Shown: positions 26,665 to 34,794 of the stretch, piece after piece
How positions within the stretch are numbered: position 1 is the stretch's first letter
Layout: the number at the start of each line of letters is the position of its first letter
Assembly: GCF_000429765.1 (NCBI RefSeq)
Contig: NZ_AUCM01000007.1
Location: 124,001 to 188,000, forward strand
DNA from: Gemmobacter nectariphilus DSM 15620
GTDB taxonomy: Bacteria; Pseudomonadota; Alphaproteobacteria; Rhodobacterales; Rhodobacteraceae
Reading direction: 5' to 3'
Length of the DNA stretch: 64,000 nt
Program-made: the position numbers and the translations under genes
Notes under the pieces: generated by a model
Seen by the model: the letters and a program-made list of their open reading frames with translations, nothing else
Told to the model about the DNA's origin: nothing
The model's database searches: none

Positions 26665-27206
26665 GGAAACCTCCGGCAAGGGGCGGGCCATTGCCGGGGA
26701 CCGGGGCCCTGGGCAAGGGACTCCGGCTGAACGGGCCTATCCTGCGCCAGAAAGGTTAACGCCTGCCTGCTGCCCCGTGCGCAGCCGCCGCCGTATGTAC
26801 GGTGCCCGAAATCTGGTCGACACGAACGGAAAACCGGCAATCGGCCATGTCGCGCCGATCGGGCAGCGGACCGCGCCCCCCGGACGAGCGGTCCCGATTT
26901 TCAGGACCATGACCGGCAGGGCAGGGCAAATCCCTCCGGACTTCGGGAACCCGGACGGAAAACCCGGGATTCATGCCACAACTTCAAAAGCATCCAACCC
27001 TGAAATTGGGGCGGCAAGCCCGGATGCCGGTTGCGGCAAAGCATATGTTATCCTAGAGATCAGCCACCGGGCGGCACAGGGCCAGAGCGATCGGACCTCG
27101 TGCGGTTTTGTGCCATGCCGGTAGACAGACGACTTTTATCAAGATTTGACAGCGCATCGAAAACGGTAGTCTTCTCGCGGCGCTCTGAAGGAGAAGGAGA
27201 TTTGCG
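26665..27206. other. Divergent intergenic region without a recognisable gene
   Basis: 542 bases between the DUF2793 gene and the galectin-like gene. I see no conserved reading frame, tRNA or clear repeat. The right end holds the candidate promoter and AAGGAGAAGGAG ribosome site of the gene at 27207; the left end holds the ribosome site of the DUF2793 gene. Confidence 0.5.
27146..27172 (+). promoter_or_regulatory. Candidate promoter of the galectin-like/GT/sulfotransferase operon
   Basis: TTGACA (27146-27151, a perfect -35) is followed 15 bases later by TAGTCT (27167-27172), short of ideal spacing. It lies 35 bases before the ATG at 27207, with AAGGAGAAGGAG between. Plausible start of the 27207-30786 operon. 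Confidence 0.4.
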
Positions 27207-27719
27207 ATGATCCAGACAACACGCATTCTGCCCGGACTGGTCCACGAAATCTCCTTTCAGCATCCGCACTCCAGCCTGCAGCTGCTGGATGCCGAGGCCG
27301 CGAATGTCCTGTTCTTTGCCGGCCTCAGGGGCCCCGATGGCCCGATCGTGCTGAACGACCGTATCGGCGAATCCTGGGGTGCCGAAGAAACCATGATCCT
27401 GCCGGCCGACGGATCGGCGCGGCGCTTCTCGCTGTGGTTCAAGTTCACCGGCTCTACCATCGAGCTGTGGAACGAACAGGTCTCGCATGTCTTTCGCCGG
27501 TATGACAGCGCGCGCGCGGGCAAGACCTATCTGTCGCGCCTGCAGGGCCTCGAGAATCCGGGCCGCTCGCTGGCCTTCCGGGTGATGACGCCCGAGGCGA
27601 TGGCCGCCGAGATCGGCTATCATGTGCTGCACCGCCGCATCGACCGGCTCGAGGCCGCAGGCCTTCCGGCAGCCGCGCTTCTGGCCGAGGCGGCCACCGG
27701 CCCGGCCGAAAAGCAATGA
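27207..27719 (+). CDS. Galectin-like single-domain protein
   Basis: 170 residues. Residues 33-98 follow the galectin carbohydrate-binding pattern: F37-x-G39-x-R41, V48-x-N50, then W57-G-x-E60 (SWGAEE), followed by FSLWFKFTGSTIELWNEQVS like the last strands of the sandwich. The N to W (7) and W to E (3) spacings are those of animal galectins, although the first histidine is replaced by F37. The last 50 residues may be helical (RRIDRLEAAG). There is no signal peptide. It is translationally coupled (ATGA) to the GT2-GT4 gene, so it may position or regulate that enzyme on its glycan. The family assignment is mine from motif and spacing; unproven. Confidence 0.6.
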   Translation: MIQTTRILPGLVHEISFQHPHSSLQLLDAEAANVLFFAGLRGPDGPIVLNDRIGESWGAEETMILPADGSARRFSLWFKFTGSTIELWNEQVSHVFRRYDSARAGKTYLSRLQGLENPGRSLAFRVMTPEAMAAEIGYHVLHRRIDRLEAAGLPAAALLAEAATGPAEKQ

Positions 27720-30025
27720 CCACTCCGATACAGGCGGCCCTTCCTCCAATGTCCGAGTCCAGCCTTTCCGAACATGGTGCCGATATCGGCGCGACCTGCG
27801 ACGCCACTATTGCGATCTGCACCTACAACCGCGTGGGCACCCTGCCGCGCACCCTGCAATCCCTGGCGGCGCTGCGGGGCTATCACACCTTCGAGGTGCT
27901 GGTGGTCAACGGCCCCTCGACCGACGGCACGGCCGAGCTTCTGGAAGCCACCCCCGGCATCCGGGTGCTGGACAACCCGGAAATCAACCTGTCGATCTCG
28001 CGCAACATTGCCATCGCGAATGCGCGCGGGCGCTATATCGCCTTCATCGACGATGACGCGGTGCCAGAGCCCGACTGGCTGACCCTGCTGCTGGAACGGA
28101 TGGATGCCGATCCCGGCCTGTCGGCCATGGGCGGGTTCATCCGCGATGCCAACGGGATCGCCTTTCAGGCGAAATACGTCTTCTGCGACGTGTTCGGCCA
28201 GGGCGTGCCCTGCGACAACCCCGATTACGTCACCTTCCTGCGCCGGGAAAAGCGCCTGTATCCCAGCCTGACCGGCACCAACACCATCTTCCGCACCGAA
28301 GATCTGCGCCGCATCGGTGGCTTTGACGAGGTGTTTGCCTATTTCCTCGACGAGACCGACGTGAACAAGCGGATGGACGACGAGGGGATGCGCGCCGACG
28401 TACTGCCCGAGGCGGAAATCCACCACAAATATGCCCCCAGCCACCTGCGCACGGCCAAGAAGGTGGCGACCAACATGTACCCGATCGCGCGCAGCGTGGC
28501 CTATTTCGCGTTGCGCCACGGCGCGCCGGAACTGGGCTGGAACGCCGCCGTGCAACGGCTGGGCAAGTTCTATTCCGACGAATACGGCTGGAAGATCGAC
28601 TCGCTGCTGGCCAATGACATCACGCACGAGCAGTTCGAGACGCTGTTGCACCAGACCGCCCGCGGCATCGCCGACGGGATCGACGCGGCCTTTGCCCCCG
28701 TCCCGGCCCCGGCCACCCGGCTGGCCCGCCATGTCGCCCCCGGCGATCCCGCGCCGCAGCGGACCATGCGCGACCCGACCGAGGCGCTTCGGCTGTGCAT
28801 GTTCTCGCAAGATCACGCCAGCGACAGCCGCGGCGGCATCGGGCGCTGGACGCGGCTGGTGGCCCGGGGCCTGGCCGAACGCGGCCACGAGGTGACGGTG
28901 ATCGGCGAATTGCCGAACAACAGCCAGCCGGAATATGTCGATTTCACCGCCGAAGGCTTCTGGTCGCACAACATCCGCCATTTCGAACGCGAGGCCGCCA
29001 CCGAAGTGGACTGCCTGGGCCTGCCCCCCGTGCTGGCCAATGCCTCCAAGCGCCGCCTGGCGGAAATGCGCCGGGTGATGGCGCGGCGGGCCTTCCAGGT
29101 CGCCAGCTCGCCCATCTGGGATGTCGAGGGCGCGGCCGTCCTGGGATCGGGGCTGGTGCCCACCGTGCTCAGCCTGCACACCTGCGCCGGGCTGATGCTG
29201 CAATCGAAACCCGAATGGCGCGAGAACGAGACCTATTACGCGAACCATGTGCTGCGGGTCATCAATGCCGAAATCCAGGCCCTGCGCCGCACGCCGCTGA
29301 TCCTGGCCAATTCGCAGGCCATCGTCACCGACATCGGCAATCTCTATGGCATGGATCTGGAAAACCGCCCCCATGTGATCGTGCCGCACGGGATCGAGGA
29401 TATCGAGGCCCCCGAAGGCCTGCTGGAAGCGCGCGAGGCGGCGCGCGCCGCCGACCCGACCCGGCCCCTGCGCATCCTGTTCCTGGGCCGGCTGGAAACG
29501 CGCAAGGGCATCAAGGAACTGGTGCCCGTGATGGATGCCATCCTGGCCCGCGGCCTGCCCCTGCATCTGGACATCGTCGGATCGAAGGTCGATGCCGAAA
29601 ACGATGCGCTGGTCACGGGGCTGGTGGCGCGCTACCCCACCCGCGTCACCCGCCACGGCTTTCTGGACGAGGCCGCGCTGGATGCGCTGATGCGCGAGAC
29701 CGACATCTTCCTTGCGCCCTCGCTGTATGAATCCTTCGGCTTGATCTATGCCGAGGCGATGCGCTATTCCGTGCCCTGCGTGGCCTATGCCACAGGAGGT
29801 GTGCCCGAGGTGGTGGAACATGGGGTCGATGGCCTGCTGGCCCCGCTGGGCGAGCGCAAGGCCCTGCAGGATGCGCTGCTGGAACTGATCGGCAACCCCG
29901 CCCTGCGCCACGACATGTCCCGCGCCGCGCGCGCCAATTTCGAGGCCAAGTTCGGCTATGCCCTGATGGCCGAACGACTGGAAAGCGCCTACCGCGCCGC
30001 TGCAGAAGGAAGGGTATCGGAATGA
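27716..30025 (+). CDS. Bifunctional GT2-GT4 glycosyltransferase
   Basis: 769 residues with two catalytic domains. N-terminal GT2 (about residues 30-270): ATIAICTYNRVGTLPRTLQS, VVNGPSTDGT, NLSISRNIAIANARG, IDDDAVPEPDW, then a fold-completing GGFDEVFAYFLDETDVNKRM. C-terminal GT4 (about 355-765): LCMFSQDHASDSRGGIGRW, ANSQAIVTDIG, LFLGRLETRKGIKELVPVM and ESFGLIYAEAMRYSVPCV with the E-x7-E motif, then GGVPEVVEHGVDGLL. It probably adds two sugars in sequence. It starts by ATGA overlap with the galectin-like gene and ends by the same overlap with the Stf0-like gene, giving a three-gene operon. The incomplete protein at the right end of the window has a similar plan. Confidence 0.86.
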   Translation: MTTPIQAALPPMSESSLSEHGADIGATCDATIAICTYNRVGTLPRTLQSLAALRGYHTFEVLVVNGPSTDGTAELLEATPGIRVLDNPEINLSISRNIAIANARGRYIAFIDDDAVPEPDWLTLLLERMDADPGLSAMGGFIRDANGIAFQAKYVFCDVFGQGVPCDNPDYVTFLRREKRLYPSLTGTNTIFRTEDLRRIGGFDEVFAYFLDETDVNKRMDDEGMRADVLPEAEIHHKYAPSHLRTAKKVATNMYPIARSVAYFALRHGAPELGWNAAVQRLGKFYSDEYGWKIDSLLANDITHEQFETLLHQTARGIADGIDAAFAPVPAPATRLARHVAPGDPAPQRTMRDPTEALRLCMFSQDHASDSRGGIGRWTRLVARGLAERGHEVTVIGELPNNSQPEYVDFTAEGFWSHNIRHFEREAATEVDCLGLPPVLANASKRRLAEMRRVMARRAFQVASSPIWDVEGAAVLGSGLVPTVLSLHTCAGLMLQSKPEWRENETYYANHVLRVINAEIQALRRTPLILANSQAIVTDIGNLYGMDLENRPHVIVPHGIEDIEAPEGLLEAREAARAADPTRPLRILFLGRLETRKGIKELVPVMDAILARGLPLHLDIVGSKVDAENDALVTGLVARYPTRVTRHGFLDEAALDALMRETDIFLAPSLYESFGLIYAEAMRYSVPCVAYATGGVPEVVEHGVDGLLAPLGERKALQDALLELIGNPALRHDMSRAARANFEAKFGYALMAERLESAYRAAAEGRVSE

Positions 30026-30786
30026 CCAACTCAACATGTCAGGCCAGCCGCCGCTGTGCCATTTTTCAGAAAACGATGGCAGCGCATGGCATTGATCGCT
30101 GCGTGATCGTGACTGGGTCGTTCCGGGCAGGCACCTCGTTCGTCTGTTCGCTGCTAGCCGCGAACGGCATGCCCGGCATCAGCGATGAACGCTTTGGCAA
30201 GTTGACTACGATCTTTCGTAATCCCGACGAGGATTTTCAGAACCAACTCGACCAAATCTTTATGTCTGCTACCGACGGGCTGTTCGTGACCAAGATCATG
30301 TGGCCGCACCGCAATGCACTGGCACAGCACATGGGATTTGACCGGGCCGAATCAGTCAAACTGGCCGCGATGTTCCCGCGTGCGCGCTGGATCAACATTG
30401 TGCGCCGCGACAAGGTGGGTCAGGCGATCAGCTTCTGGAAGGCCAAAGCCACCAACCAGTGGCAGCAAGTCAAGAGCGACCAGCCCGCCCCCGACCCGGA
30501 CTACGATTTCGACCGCATCCGCGCCTGCTATGTCGAACTCTCTGCGCATGACATGCTCTGGCAGGATTTCCACGCCCTCGCCGGCACCGAGGTACACCAT
30601 ATCCTCTACGAGGATTTTGTGGAGCAGGTCGCAACCGACCTGCCGCCGCTGCTGTCCTGGCTGGACGACCACCGCCTGCCCTCCGGCCCGATCAAGACCA
30701 CGTCGGCCCTGAAAAAGCAACGCAACGCCCATTCCGAGGCGATGCGAGAACGGTTCCTAGAAGATCTGTATCGCACGGGGTTCTGA
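30022..30786 (+). CDS. Stf0-like sulfotransferase (protein 2)
   Basis: 254 residues. CVIVTGSFRAGTSFVCSLLA (about residues 28-47) is the phosphosulfate-binding loop, and WINIVRRDKVGQAISFWKAK is the second PAPS-binding region. The spacing and Q-A-I-S-F-W-K-A followed by TNQW are characteristic of Stf0-type (trehalose 2-sulfotransferase-like) enzymes. The C-terminal TSALKKQRNAHSEAM is typical too. Presumably sulfates a carbohydrate made by the coupled GT2-GT4 enzyme, with which it overlaps by ATGA. Base composition looks somewhat less GC-rich than the neighbouring glycosyltransferase. Confidence 0.78.
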   Translation: MTNSTCQASRRCAIFQKTMAAHGIDRCVIVTGSFRAGTSFVCSLLAANGMPGISDERFGKLTTIFRNPDEDFQNQLDQIFMSATDGLFVTKIMWPHRNALAQHMGFDRAESVKLAAMFPRARWINIVRRDKVGQAISFWKAKATNQWQQVKSDQPAPDPDYDFDRIRACYVELSAHDMLWQDFHALAGTEVHHILYEDFVEQVATDLPPLLSWLDDHRLPSGPIKTTSALKKQRNAHSEAMRERFLEDLYRTGF

Positions 30787-30846
30787 AGCAGGCCAGTGCG
30801 AACCGCTGACTGATCGTTTATTCCCAAGTTGCAAGGAAATTGGCCG

Positions 30847-31629
30847 ATGCCGCTGACGATATTCTTTCATTGCCACAAGGCTGGGGGCACCACCGTCGTG
30901 GATGCGGCCATCAATTCCGGGCTGAAGCTGCCCGACTCGCATGCCAATGGCAATCCGCTGGGTGCTGACGGACAACTTATCGATTGGAAGACACTTTCCG
31001 AAGACCAGACGCTTGAAACCCTTGGCGGTTTTCAGGCGCAGGGGGTGGAATTCCTGTGCTTTGAATTCAGCACACCCAAATGGGGCATCCTCAAGAAACT
31101 TCCAGGGTTGCAGCTGATCACCGTCTTGCGCGACCCCCAGGCACGCGCCTTTTCGAACTTCCGGATGTTCGTTCTGAACGAACCGGAAAAGCGCCAATCG
31201 GTCAAAAACTTTGACAGCTTCATGAACAACCGCTCGTTGTTCCGGTCGAACAATTTCTACACGCGCTTCTTCACCCGCACCGGGATCAAGGCGGAACTGG
31301 ACGACAGCCATCTGGGCGGGGCGATCCGCAACCTGAACGGATTCGATGCTGTCTGCATCCTGGAACGCGGGAACATGGCGGAACGGCTGGAACCTTTCGG
31401 CTTTCGCCCCGAGGCTTTCGGATGGAAGAATGCCAATGTTCACAAGAAAAAGTTCATCAACTTCGATTCAGACAAGCATGGCATAGACATCACGACCTAT
31501 CCCGATACAGCCAGCTTCCAGCGCAAAAATGCGTTGGATTATGCGCTCTATTCCTACTTTCTGCACAAGGATCTAGAAGGCGCCGCCCGCACCGAGACCG
31601 CTCAAACCGCCGCTACGCCAGCCCCATAG
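30847..31629 (+). CDS. Sulfotransferase-like protein 3
   Basis: 260 residues. IFFHCHKAGGTTVVDAAINS at the N-terminus has the H-K-x-G-G-T-T form of the phosphate loop found in membrane- or glycan-directed sulfotransferases. LQLITVLRDPQARAFSNFRM (about residues 90-110) is the second binding region with R-D-P-x-x-R-x-x-S-N. I chose ATG 30847, with AAGGAA 8 bases upstream; a TTG at 30829 is in frame but less likely. The gene is visibly less GC-rich than its surroundings, and its 3' end overlaps the 3' end of the convergent sulfotransferase (31602-32270 if read through its stop). Acquisition from elsewhere is possible. Confidence 0.72.
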   Translation: MPLTIFFHCHKAGGTTVVDAAINSGLKLPDSHANGNPLGADGQLIDWKTLSEDQTLETLGGFQAQGVEFLCFEFSTPKWGILKKLPGLQLITVLRDPQARAFSNFRMFVLNEPEKRQSVKNFDSFMNNRSLFRSNNFYTRFFTRTGIKAELDDSHLGGAIRNLNGFDAVCILERGNMAERLEPFGFRPEAFGWKNANVHKKKFINFDSDKHGIDITTYPDTASFQRKNALDYALYSYFLHKDLEGAARTETAQTAATPAP

Positions 31630-31697
31630 CCAAAGGCCGCCAGATCCGCCGCATATAGCCGCGCCACGTTGTCGTGGGTCCTGGGGATATAAAGGCG

Positions 31698-32270
31698 CTA
31701 CCAGTCTGCCGCGCCGGGCGCACGGTTGACATGCGGCACGGGGCCGGGCAGCGCGCCGGGGGACAAGCGGGCGGCCAGGGTGGCGCGCAGGGGCTCCATC
31801 CCGTCCTCGATGCGCCAGACACGGTCGGTCATCAGCCGGCCCTGCGCATCGGCCAGAAAGACGGCCTGCGGCAAGATGCCGTGGTGATACCACTTCTGTT
31901 CGGGTCGCCCCAGCGCCCCTGCCTGGCCATCGGCCAGCATCGCCACCCAGTCGTCAAAGGGTGGACAGGCGCCAAAGGCACGGTCGCGCCGCATCATCCG
32001 CCACAGGCAGGCCAGCCGTTCCCACGGGTTGCGCACGGTTGCCACGCACAGGTAGCCGCCTGTGCCTTCGCCCAGACCGATGCCGCGCGCGCCCAGCACG
32101 GCAGCCAGCTCGAGCGGACGCATATGGCTGTAGAACGGCCGCTCGGGCGTGATCTCGGGAAAGCGGACCACGGGTTCTTCGCTGACCGGGTCCAGCAAGG
32201 CGCGCACCGATTCCGACCCGGTCTTAGGGATCGAGACATAGACAAAGCGCCTGCGGTGGCTGATGCGCAT
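31698..32270 (-). CDS. Sulfotransferase-like protein 4, C-terminus cut by in-frame TAG
   Basis: 190 residues: RRRFVYVSIPKTGSESVRAL is the phosphate-binding loop (PKTGSES), and ATVRNPWERLACLWRMM the second motif. The frame meets TAG at 31698-31700, but translation past it continues sensibly for 31 residues: RLYIPRTHDNVARLYAADLA, then AFGYG, ending at TGA 31602. PRT...VxxxYxxDxxxFGY is the normal C-terminus of this family, so the TAG is a nonsense mutation, most simply CAG to TAG. The enzyme may be inactive or partly active. Before the IS66 insertion this gene followed the sulfotransferase at 34.8-35.8 kb by about 13 bases, forming a two-gene operon. Confidence 0.75.
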   Translation of the reverse strand: MRISHRRRFVYVSIPKTGSESVRALLDPVSEEPVVRFPEITPERPFYSHMRPLELAAVLGARGIGLGEGTGGYLCVATVRNPWERLACLWRMMRRDRAFGACPPFDDWVAMLADGQAGALGRPEQKWYHHGILPQAVFLADAQGRLMTDRVWRIEDGMEPLRATLAARLSPGALPGPVPHVNRAPGAADW

Positions 32271-32384
32271 GTCAGCCTTCGCCCTAGCGGCGCGCCTCCA
32301 TCGTAAGCGGCAAGGAGGCCCCGTGGGTTAGCGGCACGGTCTTCCTGGGATAGGCTGTTTGCGTTGATCTGACGCCGAGGTTCC

Positions 32385-32756
32385 ATGTCTACGACTAGTT
32401 CTACGCCTATGCCTGCGACTGGTAGCTTGCAGTTGGTCGAGGCTGTGATCGAGCGTTTTGACGGAGCGCCGGTCGGGGAGCGCCGCCGTTGGTCGGATGA
32501 GTTCAAGGCGCAAGCAGTCGCGGCGGCGCTGGAGCCGGGCGTTAACGTTTCAGCGCTGGCACGCCGCCTGGGGATTTCGCCGCCGCAGTTATTCGGCTGG
32601 CGCAAGACCTTCCTCAAGAAGCAGGACGCGGACATTACGGCGGTCACGGTGACTTCCTTGGTGGAGATCGTGATGGGCGAGGTGATGATCCGCGTCGGCC
32701 CGGATGTCAGCGAGGCTGCGCTGCGCCGGATTCTGCGTGCGGTGCGCTCGGCATGA
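32385..32756 (+). CDS. tnpA: IS66 accessory protein TnpA
   Basis: 123 residues with the IS66 TnpA/IS3-OrfA-like helix-turn-helix: RRWSDEFKAQAVAAALEPG, VSALARRLGISPPQLFGWRK (about residues 35-72). It probably binds the inverted repeats; it is needed with TnpB and TnpC for transposition of IS66 elements. The stop overlaps the tnpB start (ATGATG). Confidence 0.9.
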   Translation: MSTTSSTPMPATGSLQLVEAVIERFDGAPVGERRRWSDEFKAQAVAAALEPGVNVSALARRLGISPPQLFGWRKTFLKKQDADITAVTVTSLVEIVMGEVMIRVGPDVSEAALRRILRAVRSA

Positions 32757-33097
32757 TGCCATCGGGCGTGAAGGTCTATCTGGCCAGCCAGCCCGTGGAC
32801 TTCCGCAAGGGCCCGGACAGCCTGCTGTCGCTGGTGCGCGATGGAGGCCACGACCCGTTCAGCGGCGCGCTTTACGTGTTCCGGGCGAAACGGGCGGACC
32901 GGGTCAAGATCGTCTGGTGGGATGGCAGCGGGGTGTGCCTGTTTGCGAAGCGGCTGGAGAAGTCCTCGTTCTGCTGGCTGCGGATCGGGCCTGTCCGGGT
33001 ACAGCTCAACCACGTCCAGCTCGCGGCGCTGCTCGAGGGGCTGGACTGGAAACGGGTGCGACCAGTGGCTGTGAAAGCCCCTGTATTTGCTGGCTAA
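32753..33097 (+). CDS. tnpB: IS66 Orf2-family protein TnpB
   Basis: 114 residues, the characteristic IS66 TnpB: VKVYLASQPVDFRKGPDSLL, GALYVFRAKRADRVKIVWWD, then GVCLFAKRLEKSSFCW. Its exact role is unknown, but the gene is conserved in almost all IS66 elements. It is coupled to tnpA and intact. A second ATG three bases downstream (32756) is an equally possible start. Confidence 0.92.
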   Translation: MMPSGVKVYLASQPVDFRKGPDSLLSLVRDGGHDPFSGALYVFRAKRADRVKIVWWDGSGVCLFAKRLEKSSFCWLRIGPVRVQLNHVQLAALLEGLDWKRVRPVAVKAPVFAG

Positions 33098-33182
33098 TCG
33101 GCCAGCGGCAAAGTGAATCACCCTGGCCCGGAAGGTCGATCAGCCGAGGCATGCCCCAGCGGGATGTGCTATCCTTTACGGC

Positions 33183-34772
33183 ATGCGCACCGATGATCTT
33201 TCCCTGCCCGATGACATGGACCTGCTCAAGGCCATGGTCCGCGCCATGGCGGAGAAGACGTCCGTGCTGGAGGAAGAGAATGCGGCGCTGAAGGCGCGCA
33301 GCCTTGATGCCGACGCGCGGATCACGCGGTTGATGCAGATCCTGAAGGCCTATGACCGGGCCCGGTTCGGGCGTCGCTCCGCGAAACTGGGCGCTGCGGG
33401 CGACGGTGCCGACGAGGAGACGCAGCAATCCTTCGTCTTCGAGGAAATCGAGACCGGCATCGCCGCCCTGTGGGCGCAGACTGGCCAAGGACGGGGCACG
33501 GGCGAGACGCGGGCTCCGCGACCGCGCAAGGGTTTTCCGCCCCATCTGGAGCGGATCGAAGTGGTGATCGAGCCCGAGGATCTGCCGGAACACGCAGGCA
33601 AACAGAAGGTGCTGATCGGGGAGGATGTCTCAGAACGGCTGGATGTGATCCCGGCGAAGTTCCGGGTCATCGTGACCCGCCGCCCGAAATATGCGTTCAA
33701 GGGGGCGGATGGCGTCGTCCAGGCTCTTGCCCCGGCTCACATCATCGAAAGCGGCCTGCCCACCGAGGGACTGTTGGCGCAGATCGCCGTCTCCAAATAT
33801 GCCGATGGCCTGCCGCTGTTCCGGCAGGAAGGGATCTATGCCCGCGACGGGGTGGAGATCGACCGGCGGCTGATGGCCCAATGGATGGGCCAGGTCGGCT
33901 TCGAGTTGGAAATCCTCGCCGCGCATGTGCTGGGTGAAATCCTGAAGGGTCCGGGCGTCTTTGCCGATGAGACCAGCCTTCCGACCCTCGCGCCCGGAAC
34001 AGGTACCGTGAAGAAGGCTTGGCTCTGGGCCTATGCCCGCGATGACAGCACCTTCGGTGGTAGCGGTCCGCCCATGGTGGCCTATCGCTTCGAGGACAGC
34101 CGATCCGGAGAGTGCGTTCGCCGACATCTCGGCGGCTATGGCGGCATTCTCCAGGTGGACGGCTATGCCGCCTACAACCAGCTCATCCGCAAGGATGGGG
34201 GCAATGATGGCCCGCGCCTCGCCGGATGCTGGGCACATAGCCGAAGGCGCTTCTACGAACTCCATGCCGCCGGGGACAGTCAGGCCGCCACCAGCACGGT
34301 CGAGCGCATGGCCGAACTCTGGAAGCTCGAGGCTGAGGTGCGCGGCCAGGATCCAGCGGCCCGCGCCGCCGCGCGGTAGTCCATCTCCGGGCCCATCGTT
34401 GCCGAGCTGTTCACCCTCTGGCAGCAGACCCTGCCGCGCATCTCGGGCAAGTCGAAGCTGGCCGAGGCCATCCGCTACGCCATTGCCCGGCGCGAGATCT
34501 TCGAGCGTTTCCTGACCGACGGCCTGATCGAGCTCGACTCCAACATCGTCGAGCGCGCCATCAGGCCACAGACCATCACCCGCAAGAACAGCCTCTTCGC
34601 CGGATCGGACGGCGGTGGCCGGACATGGGCCACCATCGCCACGCTCCTGCAGACCTGCAAAATGAACAACGTTGACCCCACGGCCTGGATGACACAGACC
34701 CTGGAACGCATCGCCAACCAATGGCCAAGCACCGAAATCGACGCACTCATGCCGTGGAACTACAGGCCCTGA
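33183..34772 (+). pseudogene. tnpC: IS66 transposase TnpC, interrupted by an in-frame TAG
   Basis: The DDE transposase frame runs from ATG 33183 to TGA 34770-34772 (529 codons) but has TAG at 34377-34379 (codon 399). Upstream are the leucine-zipper-like start (ALKARSLDADARITRLMQIL), the zinc-finger-like region, and two catalytic Asp residues (D262 in FADETSLP, D326 in VDGYAAYN). Downstream the reading frame remains well conserved: IVAELFTLWQQTLPRISGKS, LIELDSNIVERAIRPQTITR with the third catalytic residue E457, and IDALMPWNYRP at the end. Related elements have RQ at the broken codon, so CAG to TAG is the likely change. Without readthrough the catalytic triad is incomplete. Confidence 0.88.
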
Positions 34773-34794
34773 ACGGCCTCAGCTTCCCGCTTAC

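Larger units (their letters stand above)
32303..34794 (+). mobile_element. IS66-family insertion sequence
   Basis: A 2492-bp element with tnpA (32385), tnpB (32753) and tnpC (33183) in the standard order. The ends are imperfect inverted repeats, both starting GTAAGCGG (left GTAAGCGGCAAGGAGGCC; right, read inward on the minus strand, GTAAGCGGGAAGCTGAGGCC). The perfect 8-bp duplication indicates a fairly recent insertion. It entered the last codons of a minus-strand sulfotransferase gene. tnpC carries an in-frame TAG before its last catalytic residue, so this copy is probably unable to move by itself. Confidence 0.93.
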
